Shown one piece after another: positions 21,308 through 32,194 of a stretch of DNA of 64,000 nt. The stretch is taken from positions 25,414,552 to 25,478,551 of the forward strand of contig OX463832.1 of the NCBI GenBank assembly GCA_949825045.1. The letters run 5' to 3'. The stretch comes from Argyresthia goedartella. Its lineage: Eukaryota; Arthropoda; Insecta; Lepidoptera; Argyresthiidae. The notes below the pieces were generated by a model, which saw nothing but the letters and a program-made list of their open reading frames with translations, was not told where the DNA came from and searched no databases. A program made the translations under genes and the position numbers. Positions within the stretch are counted from its first letter, which is position 1. Each line of letters starts with the position of its first letter.

Positions 21308-22185
21308 ATATTAGGACCACTACTATTCCTGCTGTATATAAACGACCTACCACAAGCCCTCACTCACGAATCCGTGCTTTTTGCAGACGATACCACTATC
21401 ATAATTGAATGTGAAAACATTGCTACTTATGAACACGAAATTAACATGACGCTAAAACAAGTTATTGAATGGCTAACAATTAATAAATAAAAAATAAATA
21501 CATTTAAGACTAAATTAATGCAATTTTCAACAAAATTAGGTAATAAAATAAATTTAGACATATTAAAATGAAAATAGAGCAAGTCAGTCAGACTAATTTT
21601 CTTGGACTTTTGGTGGATGAGCATTGTGATTGGGAAGCTCAGGTAGACATAACTTGTCAAAAAATAAACAGATTTGTATTTGCGTTGAAACAATTAAGAC
21701 TTATTACAAGTGTGGATACTGCCGTTATGGTCTACCATAGTCATGTATGCTCAGTCCTGAGATATTGCGTAACTTTATGGGGAAATTCTGCCACTATACA
21801 TAAGGTATTTATTTCACAAAAGAAATGCATTAGAGCCATATGGGGCACGTGTTGGAGGGAGTCTTGTAAGCCACTTTTCAAAAAACATAAAATACTCACA
21901 TTTCCCTGCTTATACATATTCGAAACATGCAAGTTTGTTAGGAAACATTTAGAGCTGTTTAAGCTACGGGATAACACTTATAGACGAACAGCTACTCAAA
22001 GACCACTTGAACTTTCCGGTCCTCGCTTAGAATTATTTAGGAGAAACTGTGTTTACATGGCAACAAAGATATACAATAGTGTACCCAAAAGTATTCAGGC
22101 TGCACCAACACAATCCTTCTCTACGAAATTATTTAATTGGCTCGCTACAGAAGCATTCTACTATAACGTTTGTTGTGACTGTGCA
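21308..22185 (+). pseudogene. L6 ORF2, RT second half
   Basis: Resumes after the LOA-like insertion with [16 protein letters not shown] and [12 protein letters not shown] (FADD codons 21380-21391). A stop at 21488-21490 precedes VSQTNFLGLLVDEHCDWEAQ. The thumb blocks are VYHSHVCSVLRYCVTLWGNS, ISQKKCIRAIWG, ESCKPLFKKHKILTFPCLYI and FRRNCVYMATKIYNSVPKSI. It ends near 22185 just before the last codons of the family, and the sequence then switches to L7 endonuclease coding. The family's own 3' UTR is missing here. Confidence 0.8.
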
Positions 22186-24363
22186 TTCACAAGTAAAAGT
22201 GTAATTAACTGCTTACCTTCCGATCACAGTGGTCAAACAGTTTCATTCCCAATTGCTATTAAGGATAAGACTGATCCATCATTTTATAGGCCTATAACAT
22301 CCCAAAGACTAGAGACATATACGAAAAACTTAGATATAAATTTGCCAGTACCGGATTTTAATGAACAGAACTAAAACAAAATCTACTCAGACTTCTTCAG
22401 CATTATTCAGACAGAATTCAATAAAGTTTTCAAATTAAAGAAAGTCAGTGACTACAACGGTAAATCTAAATTTAATGACTGGGCAACGTTTGGAATTCGT
22501 AAAAGTAGAGTTATCTTGTATGACCTTTATGATCAAAAAACCTATAACTTTGATCGAAAATTTCATGACTATGTTAAAAAATATTCCAAAAGTTTCAAGT
22601 TGGTTTGTAGAACTGCAAAAACTTTACACATTAACAGAAAAATTCAAAATTCAAATAATAGAATGAAAACAGTTTGATAAATAATAAACCGCGAAACTGG
22701 CAAAGTTATACCACGGGACAATGATTTCTGCCTAAAGATAGGTGATGATGTTGTTAAATCCAACGCTGATGTTGCTCGAGCTTTTGAAACATTCTTCACC
22801 AATGTACCCGTACTCACAACAGACCGTCTAAATTCATCTCCATATGAAGCAGACTTTATTAAAAAATAACACTAGCGTCAGTAATGTATATTTAAAATTT
22901 CATCATGTATATCCCCAGGACATTGTCAAAACGTTTAAATTACTTAACTTAAAAAATACGGAAGACCTGTGGGGTATATCAGTCAAAGTCATTGGTTCAG
23001 TAATTCTAGTTATAGCCCCACACTTAGCTATTATTATTATTTATATTTATATTTATATTATTAGCTATATTCAATAAATGTGTTGACGATGGGGCTTTTC
23101 CAGACCTCATCAGTAAACTGATACCTCTGTTCAAGACGGGAGATAAGGGCGATCCTTCAAATTTCAGACCAATATCTGTTCTTCCAACACTAAGTAAAAT
23201 ATTTGAAAAGATTATACTCAATCAAATGCTCTCACACTTCAACCGTACAAAACAACTACACGCTAAACAATATGGTTTCATTAGGGGTAAATCGACTACG
23301 GATGCAGGTATTACCCTTATATCTCATATTTATTCTGCATGGGAGGCCGCACAGGATGCTATCGGAGTTTTTTGCGACCTGTCGAAGGCGTTTGATTGTG
23401 TTGATCATAATACGCTATTAATTAAATTAAATCATTACGGAGTTAGAAATAAAGCGTTGGATCTACTAAGATCATACCTAAGCAATAGAATTCAAAAGGC
23501 AGAAGTTAACGGCGTAAAATCTGATGGATCGGTTGTTAAAATTGGCGTTCCACAAGGTTCCATATTAGGCCCTTTCTTATTCCTGGTATATATTAATGAT
23601 CTGCCTTTCATGGTGGAGAAATTAACTGACATAGTGTTGTTTGCTGATGATACTTCAATGGTCTTCAAAATTGAAAAACAAAAAGGAGATTTTGATGATG
23701 TTAATGGTGTATTGTCTTCAACCTTGAATTGGTTCACAGTTAATAATTTATTGTTAAACGCTGGTAAAACCAAGTGTATCAAATTCTCACTTCCAAATGT
23801 CAGGCAAGTTGAGACCAGTTTAGTGTTAGACAACAGCACGTTAGAATTGGTAAATGATACGAAGTTGCTTGGAATAACCATTGATAGCAAATTGCAGTGG
23901 GGACCCCACATAGATAAATTGGCTGGTAAATTAAGTTCTACGGCTTATGCTGTTACGCATGTTAGGAACATCAGACAAAGCACGGATGTGGCTACATCTA
24001 GGCTAGTATATTTTAGTTACTTTCATAGTGTCATGTCCTATGGTATCTTGTTGTGGGGGAAAGCAGCGGATATTCAAACTATATATTCGTACTGTTACAA
24101 TACGAATATATAGTTTGAATATCCGCTGACAGCTGTAATGTTAACCTAAGAAATAATCACAGACTATGTGCGCCCCGTTTTAGACTCGCGAAGGTTAGCA
24201 ATTCTTTCAAGGGTCAGTGCATTCTCTACTACAATAAGATACCTCTGCAGATTTTGAAATTGCCATTTGAGCAATTTAAAAAGCATGTTACTGCGACTTT
24301 GTCGAAAAAGGGATATTACAATGTTCAAGATTACTTAAATGACAGGACTGTATGGGGTTAATC
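22185..24363 (+). pseudogene. L7 ORF2 remnant: endonuclease end, linker, RT
   Basis: SDHSGQTVSF (endonuclease His motif) is followed by RPITSQRLETYTKNL, a stop at 22372, then the linker FNDWATFGIRKSRVILYDLY in a new frame, RETGKVIPRDNDFCLKIGDD, and RT. The RT blocks are LFKTGDKGDPSNFRPISVLP, VFCDLSKAFDCVDHNTLL, GVPQGSILGPFLF, VLFADDTSMVF (FADD codons 23640-23651), LGITIDSKLQWGPHIDKLAG and VYFSYFHSVMSYGILLWG. At 23028-23075 a TATTTA/TTAT microsatellite has expanded between APHLA and FNKCVDDG and shifts the frame. At 24066-24126 a perfect 26-bp inverted duplication replaces the expected FILQKRAI block. The end, KGYYNVQDYLNDRTVWG, stops at 24361. Multiple lesions make it dead. Confidence 0.8.
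24066..24126. repeat. Perfect local inverted duplication (26-bp arms)
   Basis: The bases from GCGGATATTCAAACTATA (24066-24091) are repeated exactly as reverse complement at 24101-24126 with a 9-base spacer. The left arm is L7 coding sequence, also found at 42005-42022, and the right arm is not native there. About 60 codons of L7 are missing after it. Confidence 0.9.
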
Positions 24364-24494
24364 TGGCTCAACACAGACCTTGCTGTTAATAATTTTGTAA
24401 TTATTTATTCCTGCTTATTAATCAAAACAATTAAATTTTTCATATTTGTATTAGTTAAGCACAACCTATTTTTAAAAGAGATCTAAAAATAAAT

Positions 24495-24528
24495 CTGTGG
24501 GATTTTCTACGCCCTTCTTCTCCCACAG
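24495..24528 (+). other. 3' UTR stem-loop of L7
   Basis: CTGTGGGA (24495-24502) pairs with TCCCACAG (24521-24528) across an 18-nt loop. It is the counterpart of the L5 hairpin with two compensated positions. Confidence 0.75.
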
Positions 24529-24619
24529 TGGTCCAATGTAGAGAAGAGGCAAAAAATGACGTTTGCTAAGTATATGTAAATATCTACAGTAATAAAGTAC
24601 TTTGACTATTGACTATTGA

Positions 24620-26969
24620 CTAACATGTTGTCAGTGCTTGGAATTCAGTACCGGCCCGTCCATGATGAGTTTACCTATCGGGTGGTTTTAGAAACACCGA
24701 AGGCCTGGACGAAGCGGTCAGTTCTGTCAACGATTGCGAGAACGTTCGACCCGAATGGATGGATTTCTCCAGTCACCTTTGCTCTCAAATGTGTTATGCA
24801 AAGGCTATGGGCGGCTCAGTTGACCTGGGACACCCACCTCTCAGGTGATTTGTTCACTGATTGGACGCAAATGTTCACCTCGCTATTGGACATAAATGAT
24901 GTATCGCTGCCGAGGAAATTGGTCCCTGCTGGGGATTACAGGGCAACCCTTCACGGGTTTTGTGATGCCTCTGAACGAGGGTTTGCGGCAGCGGTTTATT
25001 TGCGAACCGTCACCTCCACCGGGGAGGTCGATGTGCGTTTGGTTTTGGCAAAAAGCAAGGTAGCGCCTATTCGGACAAGGATGACGATTCCACAACTGGA
25101 ACTGTCCGGGGCTGCTCTTTTGACCAAACTTTTGAATCACACTCTAACAGTGTTGCGTGGGTCAGTGGTTTTGGAGGATACGGTGTACGCTTGGACGGAC
25201 AGCAAGATTGTTTTGTGCTGGCTGAAGGCTTCGGTCCATAACTTAGAGGTTTTTGTTGCGAACCGTGTCTCCCAGATTGTGTCGTCTGAGGTCCCACTGA
25301 CCTGGAGACATGTACCAGGAGAATTGAACCCGTCTGATTGTGCATCCAGGGGATGTCAGGCTCCTGAACTCGTTAGACACCATTTGTGGTGGGGACCACC
25401 CTGGCTTGCCAAGAGAGAATCGGACTGGCCCCACAGCCATGTAGTAGTATCTTCGGATCATGGCCCCAGAGCGGCCGTGCATGTTACCCAGAAGGCTGAG
25501 GACCCTGACGCCGGGTTTCTGCTGGACCGGTATAGCTCACTTGACAAGTTGATAAACGTGTCCACTTGGATTTGGAGATTCGCTCGAAATTGTCGTATTT
25601 CTCGCGATCAGCGAACGTTGAACCCTATTCTGACTCCGGCAGAGCGAAACGAGTCGCTGTTGAATTGGGTCCGGTTGGTACAGTCCTCGAAGTTTGGGGC
25701 AGAATTGGAGATTATACGAAGTGGACGTTCGAAATTGAAGGGAGCCGTCGCGCGTCTCAACCCCTTTGTTGATTCGGCCGGGTTACTTCGGGTAGGAAGA
25801 AGATTGCGCAATGCGAATCTGTCGTATTCGGCTCGTCACCCACTTCTGCTCCCCAAGAGGGGACAGTTAGTTGAATTGCTGGTGACTGATCGTCATATTA
25901 AAAACGCGCATGCCGGCTGTAACGCGTTGTTGGCCACGCTTCAGCGGGAGTTTTGGATCTTATCTGCCCGCCGTGCCATACGGAACATCGTGTTTCGGTG
26001 CATGCCTTGTTATCGACTTAAGGCTGCCACGATGCAACCTCTCATGGGGGACTTGCCCCCTGATCGTGTGAATGATGTCAGACCGTTTTCAGGTGTTGGT
26101 ACGGATTTTGCAGGACCGTTTATGGTGAATAGTTCACGATTGCGTACCGCTAAGCAATACAAGGCGTACCTATGTGTGTTTGTTTTTTTATCCACCAAGG
26201 CGGTACATCTCGAGCTCGTTGCTGATCTCTCGATAGGTTTGTTTCTCGAAGGGGACTTCCAACTTTGATCCGCTCTGATAACGGCACTAACTACATAGGT
26301 GCGGAACGATACTTACGAGAGATAGTCAACTTTTTGAATGTAAATAAAGTGGATATTGGAACGGCCCTCTCCCGTCGGGGTATAAAGTGGACCTTCAGCC
26401 CACCGATTTGCCCCCACTGGGGTGGGATTTTTGAGGCCGTAGTTAAGTCAGCTAAGACGCACTTAGGGCGTATAGTAGGTCAGACCGCGCTGACTTTTGA
26501 GGAGCTCGCGACATTGTTTTGTAAGATCGAGGCCGTTCTCAATTCGCGACCGTTGTGTCCGCTCAGCTCGGATCCAAATGACCTGGAGGCTCTGACCCCA
26601 GGCCATTTCTTGATAGGACAGCCACTTAACGCGTTGCCCGAGCACCCCTTCGAGGGAGTGAAATTGTATCGGTTGTCAAGGTATCAGATGTTGCAGCAGT
26701 TTACTCAGAATTTCTGGAAGCGTTGGTCGCTCGAGTATCTGCATATCTTACAACAGCGCCTTAAGTGGACTGACACAACTAGCCCCCCTAGTGTTGGTGA
26801 CCTCGTTCTGGTTAAGGATGCTAACCTACCACCACTACGTTGGCGCAGGGGGCGCATTGATAACTTGTTCCCTGGCAAGGACGGGACCCCCCTGTCTGCA
26901 GAGGTTCTAGTAGGAGGCTCGGTTCTAAAACGAGCGGTAGCAACGTTGTCTCGGCTGCCCGTAGATTAG
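24620..26969 (+). pseudogene. BEL/Pao pol C-terminal part: RNase H and integrase, one frameshift
   Basis: The first frame (to 26268) covers the region after the RT catalytic site and then RNase H with LHGFCDASERG, LELSGAALL, AWTDSKIVLCWL and HVPGELNPSDCASRG. The integrase zinc-binding part follows (HIKNAHAGCNALLATLQREF with VFRCMPC) and the first catalytic Asp, GVGTDFAGPF. A 25-bp deletion after 26232 shifts the frame. The rest continues from about 26233 to 26969 with LIRSDNGTNYIGAERY (second Asp), HWGGIFEAVVKSAK (catalytic Glu) and a DUF5641-type tail, VGDLVLVKDANLPPLRWRRG. It lacks the two pol frameshifts of copy 2, so neither copy is the parent of the other in its present state. Confidence 0.9.
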
Positions 26970-27001
26970 GGGACAGGTGGGTGCCTGTCCGGGCGGGTGA
27001 T

Positions 27002-27550
27002 TGTTCGATTCCAAATCGATATTCGATCGATGGTTTCTGAACGGTCATTTTACTTTGACGTTAGCTGTCAATCTGGCAGTTTTGACAACTGACAGACAGA
27101 CGAAAGCCCTCGCAATGTAAACGCGTTTTGATTAGGGTGTTGAAATTAAATCGCAGGGCATCTGGAATGTATTCGGGATTCCCTCAGGATTGTTAATATA
27201 GCTGAGTGTGCCGTTGTCTCTCGAACCAGATAAAGTTCGGATTTTCGTGCCCGATTTGTATTTACCAGTAGAAACATAACCTGTGCTGGACACTGTGCTC
27301 AACATGCTAGCCCGCCAGTCATACCTGGTTGGCTGAAGAACCTGTCTACCAAGAAGAGCCTAGGGTGCACCCGGGCCTTGCAGAGAGACAGGAGGTTGAC
27401 GGGACCGAAGCACAGACCAGGTTAGATCTACCCCACATAACTTCAGCTCGGTGAATCGCTGACGTTCATCACTTCTTGGCACCTGATCGTTACGCTACCT
27501 CGTAGCTCATGGGCCCCTACGAGGTCATTAGGTGCTGAGAAGCCTGAACA
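27002..27550 (+). repeat. 3' LTR of BEL/Pao copy 1
   Basis: Begins TGTTCGATTCC and ends GAAGCCTGAACA (TG...CA ends with a TGTT/AACA inverted pair). It aligns end to end with the LTRs of copy 2, but differs at many positions from about base 45 through base 330, while pol is nearly identical. That contrast is noted as a finding. Confidence 0.9.
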
Positions 27551-27945
27551 AGTTTTATTTTTATTATTTTGAATTAAATTTTATCTGACATTGTGCTGTT
27601 ATTATTTTGAATCAATTTTTTATGACATTGACAATTGACTTTGGTATTATTTTAGTGTTTTGTAGCTAGTTATTATTATTATTTTGAATTCGTTGTTGCC
27701 TGTTATTGTCTTATTAATATTTTAAATCACATTTTGTTGACATTATTTAATTTAATTAAAGTATTATTTTAGTATTTTGTGAGTTCGAAGCCTTAGCTAG
27801 TCATATCCACATAAATATTTTTTGTAAATGTACCTTTGCATGCCAATATTGGGCTAAATGTGCTGTTCTTATAATAATATGTATAACAACCACTGTAACC
27901 ACATTTATGCAAATAAACGAATCTGAATCTGAATCTGAGTGCTAC
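27551..27945 (+). repeat. Probable LINE 3' UTR with GAATCT tail and internal duplication
   Basis: Ends GCAAATAAACGAATCTGAATCTGAATCTGAG, a LINE-like simple tail that resembles the L9 tail on the other strand (GCAAATAAACAAATCTGAAA at 29028-29055). The first part carries imperfect copies of an AT-rich unit about 118 bp apart (near 27600-27660 and 27715-27781, sharing GTATTATTTTAGT-TTTTGT). It may be the displaced 3' UTR of L6. The stretch 27950-28249 after it shows nothing definite. Confidence 0.5.
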
Positions 27946-28249
27946 AGACAGTCAAAAATAACAGACAGATAGCCAGAAATTTACAGTTTTTTCCCTTTAC
28001 TTGTGCTATAAGACCTTGCCCTGTGCCAACGGGAAGAACCCTATAAATTTTGGTTCCCTTGCGAGTACTATGAAAATTCAACTTTTTTACTACTATAGTA
28101 AGTCAGTCTGGAGGATTTTTCCAAAAAGTTAATAATATTAACATAAAAAAATCCGTTAGGCCAAAACTTTTATTTGTGGACCTAGAAGATAGCAAATGAC
28201 CTCTTCTATTCACCACTTTAATTTAGCGAACGATGCACCAAACACCCTG

Positions 28250-28925
28250 TATATTCACCATGTATATTACACCAATGTTTCAGTAGATCAAATCGGTCTG
28301 CGATCACCGCCATTTTGCTATTGCGGCTGGCGCGGGCTCTGGCGAGCGTCGAGATGCAGCGTTTGCGTAACGTTGTATAGAAACAGTCGACGCGCGCCTC
28401 CGAAAACTTCCCCGACGCACAACACCACCGCGGCAGCCGCAGCAGCACCTGAATGCATTGTTGAATTGGACGCGAAAGGCGCACAGGCTGCAGGTGTAAA
28501 GCGATGTGCAGTAAGCCCTAAAAAGTGTTAATTTCATCTGGACTGTACATCGCATGAAGCTACGGGCTATCATATTCGACCTGACCGCCAGCGCCCTTCG
28601 TTCCCTCTCCACATCTACATTGTCACATAAGTTATCGGTTAAAATGTGACAGAGATACTTGAAAGCCGATACTCTCTTCAACGCTATACCGTTCAACATT
28701 ACCGGCGATACCTAGGAAACAATCATCTCACTTTTAGCTGCGTTATATTTGAGGCCGTGATCGGCGGCATAGGCTTCACATTTGGCTAGCATCTTTCACG
28801 CTGACCGAGGGGACCAGCAACGCCATGTCGTCAGCGTAGCTGATGTTGTTGACCATCGTGTTACCAATAGAACAACCGACCGGCAAGCTGCTAAGCCCCT
28901 CAATCAGCTGATTCATATATAGATT
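28250..28925 (-). pseudogene. LINE RT C-terminal fragment of another family
   Basis: On the minus strand it starts inside the RT with LYMNQLIEGL, then NNISYADDMALLVPS (YADD codons 28827-28838). A frameshift and stops follow, then FKYLCHILTDNLCDNVDVER, RSFMRCTVQMKLTLFRAYCT, and in another frame LRLPRWCCASGKFSEARVDC, FYTTLRKRCISTLARARASR and MAVIADRF. This block pattern differs from the L2-L11 LINEs in the window. I associate it with CR1-group or Zenon-like elements of Lepidoptera but cannot fix the clade. Both ends are truncated. Confidence 0.75.
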
Positions 28926-28952
28926 ATTTAATATATATATCAAATTAGAGGG

Positions 28953-28990
28953 AAGCTTCCTTTTAAGCCATTTGGCTTAAAAGGAAGCTT
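28953..28990. repeat. Perfect 18-bp-arm palindrome
   Basis: AAGCTTCCTTTTAAGCCA (28953-28970), a 2-base spacer, and its exact reverse complement (28973-28990). A 15-bp direct duplication, AGCTTTATTGATCAG, follows at 28986-29000 and again at about 29005-29019. Confidence 0.85.
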
Positions 28991-29172
28991 TATTGATCAG
29001 TGTGAGCTTTATTGATCAGATTTCAGATTTCAGATTTGTTTATTTGCGTTTGAATAAGGTATTACATAAGTTCTTAAATTAATATAACATGTAATTTTCT
29101 TCCTTAATCAACTATATTATATAGCATGCAAATATTTTACTGTAGGTATGTTATAACCTTACTTTTTAATTC

Positions 29173-30573
29173 TTAGTGAGAAAAGAATTCCCTCAGTGTA
29201 TAAAAATTATGCTGCAGTAGCCATGAGAACAGTTTTTGTTTGAAGAGATTTTGTGGGAGATGTTTTAATTCATCAGGCACTTTATTATATATTTTTACGC
29301 TCATTGCGTAACAGCCATTTTGGTACCTTGATGTCCGTGGCACATGATCTAGTACTAGTCTATTAGGATATCTTGTATTTCTGGGGTAATTTTGATTTGC
29401 TGTTACAAACAAGTCAAAGTGTTGCTGTACAAATTTGGCGACCTCAAATATATATAATGATGGTAGCGGCAGTAAGTGCAGTTTCTTGAATAGTGGCTTA
29501 CACGAATCTAGCGGAGCGGCTCCAACCATAGCCCTTAAGCATTTCTTTTGTATAATGAAGGCTCGGCTAGATTCCGTACTATTCCCCCAAAGGATTATAC
29601 CGTACCTTAGCACTGATTCGACATAACCGTGGTATGCAGCCAGCGTTGTTTGTCGTGTCGTGGTTTTCCTCAACTTGGAGAGCACATATACGAACCGATT
29701 AAGTTTACTGCATACCTGTTCAATGTGAGGTCTCCAATTTAAATATTTGTCAATTGTTATACCTAGAAATTTAACGCTTTCTTCACATTTTATAATTTGA
29801 TTATTATAATTAATGTCCATATCATTTATATTATTAAAGTTCATCAGATTTGTCTTAGTGACGTTTATTTGTAGGTTATTGTTATTTAACCAGTCTACTA
29901 CTTGTACTATGGTTGTATGTATATCAGATTTATGAATTTCAATTGAATTATTTTTAATATTATTAAGATTAGGTTGATTATAAAGATTCTGATTATTATT
30001 AGATAGTAAGCGGTTATTTTTATTAGTCACTATAATAGATATGTCATCCGCAAATAAAATTGATTGGTACCATGTCACATCAGGAATGTCATTTATATAC
30101 ATAATAAATAAGAGCGGCCCCAGTACACTCCCTTGAGGTACACCATAGTTGTTTATTTTATACTCTGAATCATACATCCGTTCTATATGGTTTTCGTCTA
30201 GCCTATGAATGCGTACACTTTGTTTTCTATTTTGTAGATATTTTTGGATCCATTGCAATGCTGGTCCTCTTATACCATATTTCTCTAGTTTATTCAATAA
30301 TAACTCATGGGATACAAACTCAAATGCTTTTGTCACATCAAAGAACAAAACCGAAGTATTCTGTTTCAAGTCGTAGCCTTTTGCTACACTTGATACTAAA
30401 TTAAAAGCTGCTAGGGTTGTCGACTTAATTTTTTGGAAGCCATGTTGTTCAGGTCTAATCAAACCTTGTTTGAAGAAATATTCTTTGAGTCTCCTCGCCA
30501 TTGACTTCTCGAAAATTTTGGAAAATATTGGTATGAGTGTTATTGGTCTGTAGTTCCTGGTATTGGTGTGCAT
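29173..30573 (-). pseudogene. L9 ORF2, RT body
   Basis: 466 codons with RNYRPITLIPIFSKIFEKSM, HGFQKIKSTTLAAFNLV, LFFDVTKAFEFVSHELLLN, YGVPQGSVLGPLLF and ILFADDISIIV (FADD codons 30043-30054). An unusually Asn-rich insert follows (residues about 190-215, NNRLLSNNNQNLYNQPNLNN), then VKFLGITIDKYLNWRPHIEQ, RYGIILWGNS, IIQKKCLRAMVG and the end, LLQHNFYTLREFFSH. Past the single frameshift at its start this is the best-preserved RT body of the window besides L2. The Asn-rich insert lies between the catalytic block and the next RT block and is absent from L6. Confidence 0.85.
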
Positions 30574-31412
30574 TTATCACCTTTTTTGTGAAGTGGCTTA
30601 ACTATTGATAGCTTCAGTTTATCAGGAAAGGTGCCTGTTGCGAACGATTGGTTAATTATGTGGCTTAGGACCGGACTTAGTAAGTAGCGACAATGTTTTA
30701 TTACTTGTGTCTTAATTTCGTCGTAGCCTGTTGCATGGGTATTCTTGAGCGTAACAATAATATTCCTAACTTCTAGTTCGTCAATAGGTTTTATGAAAAA
30801 ACTAGTGCCCTTGTTGTTGGCATTTTTTAAGGATTTATTTTCAATAATGTTTTTGGATTGATTGGTCATGTCAATTAAAAATTTGTTAAAGAAGTTTGCT
30901 ATTTGCAATGGGTCACTAACTGTTTTGTCATTGTCTTTCATACTATTTATGTTTACATACTCTTTTTGATTTTGTGTCACACCTTTTATTATTCCCCACG
31001 AGGCTTTGCATATGTTTTTACTTCCTAATACTATTTTACTGTTTTGCACTCGTTGTGCCTGTGATATGCATTTCTTTAGTAGTCTAGTATAAGAATTGTA
31101 CTCTAGTTTGTTTTGTTCCGTTTTATTGCTGTAGTATTTGTATCGTAAATTTTTCTTTGTTTTGCAGCTTATTTTTAAACCTTTTGATATCAATTTATGT
31201 TTAGTAAGTGCATTTATTTTTACTTTGGATTTAGGAAAACACAAATCATAGAACAAACCAAACAATTCCTGAAATTTTGCAAACGCTAAATTAGTATCTT
31301 GCTGCTCATACACTTCGCAAAATGATAATTGTGATATTGCGTCTGGGAATTTCCTCATATTGTCGTCACTAAAGTCTCTTTTAATCATTTGCCAGGTCTT
31401 CGATCGAGCGAA
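30540..31412 (-). pseudogene. L9 ORF2, linker and RT start
   Basis: About 290 codons. KTWQMIKRDFSDDNMRKFPD is a typical linker after the endonuclease, then LFYDLCFPKSK, LKISCKTKKNLRYKYYSNKT, KASWGIIKGVTQNQ, IANFFNKFLIDM, and the RT blocks VTLKNTHATGYDEIKTQVIK and KLSIVKPLHKKGDK. The frame then shifts and the next RT block continues in the 29173-30573 frame. The endonuclease itself is missing, so this is a truncated insertion. Sequence upstream (31413 onward) is unrelated. Confidence 0.8.
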
Positions 31413-32194
31413 TGAAGCGTCCAGTTTCGAGATTGGCCAAAAATGCATTTGTCCTTCTATCTGTATGTCTGTTCTCGCCTATATGTCGGTTTTCTCAACC
31501 GATTCTCGTGAAAATTTTTGAGCAGGTGCATCAGACTACGCAGTTCTCTCCGCCTTCACGAGCCGAACCCGTAGACACCAGATTTAACCTCCTAAGACCA
31601 AAAAACGTATACCTCTATTTTGCTTAAAAGTCTGCATAGTAATTGGAAAATACAAGCACATGAAATTCAATTTAAAATTGGACTTTCTTCGTCAAATTGT
31701 TGCGCAAAATAAACTTGTTTCGCATTATAATAAAGCCTTTTGTGCGTCAGTCGTGATAATATATTTAACTAGTGGTTCTGTAAGAGGTGTACTGTTCTTA
31801 CATTACCACTAGTTTTAACATGGTTGTGTCAAAATCGACGAATCGAGTTGCAAATTGCCGATAGACCAGCGGAAGCTGTACGCATACCACACCTTCTACT
31901 TTACGTCGTACAAGCGAAGTCGATTTAGGACAGCGCCTGGTCTTACCAAAGTCGGTAACAGAGAAAGGTTAGTTTAATTTCAATCGATTAATTACATTCC
32001 TACCTACAGCACGTCACTCCGTAGAAGGCTACAAGGTAATGTTTAATACACGAAACGCGGCAAAGGTCACGACACGCAACGCAAGGGGGCGTCATATCGT
32101 GCGAGCTGGCTAGGACATCGAGGGCGTATTCTGAAATACGGAACTGCCTTGAAAGAATAAGGCACGAGAAACTGCACTGCAAAAGAAATGGCTA
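31413..32194. other. Stretch without an identifiable gene
   Basis: Short frames only. A word CTCAACCGATTCTCGTGAAA (about 31494-31513) looks repeat-like, but no second copy lies in this window. Confidence 0.45.

Larger units (their letters stand above)
16310..22185 (+). mobile_element. LINE L6 (Jockey/CR1-type), split by two later insertions
   Basis: Pieces at 16310-16650, 17493-19139 and 21308-22185 read in order as one ORF2: endonuclease start, endonuclease middle and end with linker and RT, then RT end. Together they give about 2.87 kb, close to a full ORF2 (about 950 codons). L5 interrupts it at about 16650, and the LOA-like element interrupts it at 19139 with an 11-bp target duplication. 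It ends abruptly at about 22185 where LINE L7 starts. A matching 3' UTR and tail may be the segment at 27551-27945. It is related to L9. Confidence 0.75.
22185..24619 (+). mobile_element. LINE L7 (Jockey/CR1-type), 5'-truncated
   Basis: Begins in the endonuclease C-terminus (FTSKSVINCLPSDHSGQTVS), includes RT to 24361, a 3' UTR with the 34-nt stem-loop, and a TTGACTA repeat tail ending at 24619. Fragments of the same family lie at 41871-42030, 45238-45540, 55415-55606 and 62941-63085, and L5 is a cousin. It abuts L6 on the left and the BEL/Pao fragment on the right. Confidence 0.8.
24620..27550 (+). mobile_element. BEL/Pao LTR retrotransposon, copy 1 (3' part only)
   Basis: Matches copy 2 (38570-41530) almost base for base over pol, starting at CTAACATGTTG. 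It has the pol C-terminal half and one 549-bp LTR (27002-27550). The 5' LTR, gag, protease and most of the RT are absent. The left junction coincides with the L7 tail. A 25-bp deletion after 26232 relative to copy 2 breaks the integrase frame. Confidence 0.9.
29021..31412 (-). mobile_element. LINE L9 (Jockey/CR1-type), 5'-truncated
   Basis: The minus-strand copy runs from the end of the endonuclease region (about 31412) to a CTGAAAT-type simple tail at 29021-29045. It is closely related in block wording to L6 (both have KCISQ/KCIRLLQ linkers, SCKPLFKK and LWGNS). It has one frameshift near 30555 and otherwise long open frames. Confidence 0.85.

Noticed and set aside
24620..24640. L7 inserted into an intact BEL copy 1, with its 5' half upstream
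   Set aside because: No BEL gag or 5' LTR sequence lies upstream of L7 (16000-22185), so a deletion or truncated copy is simpler.
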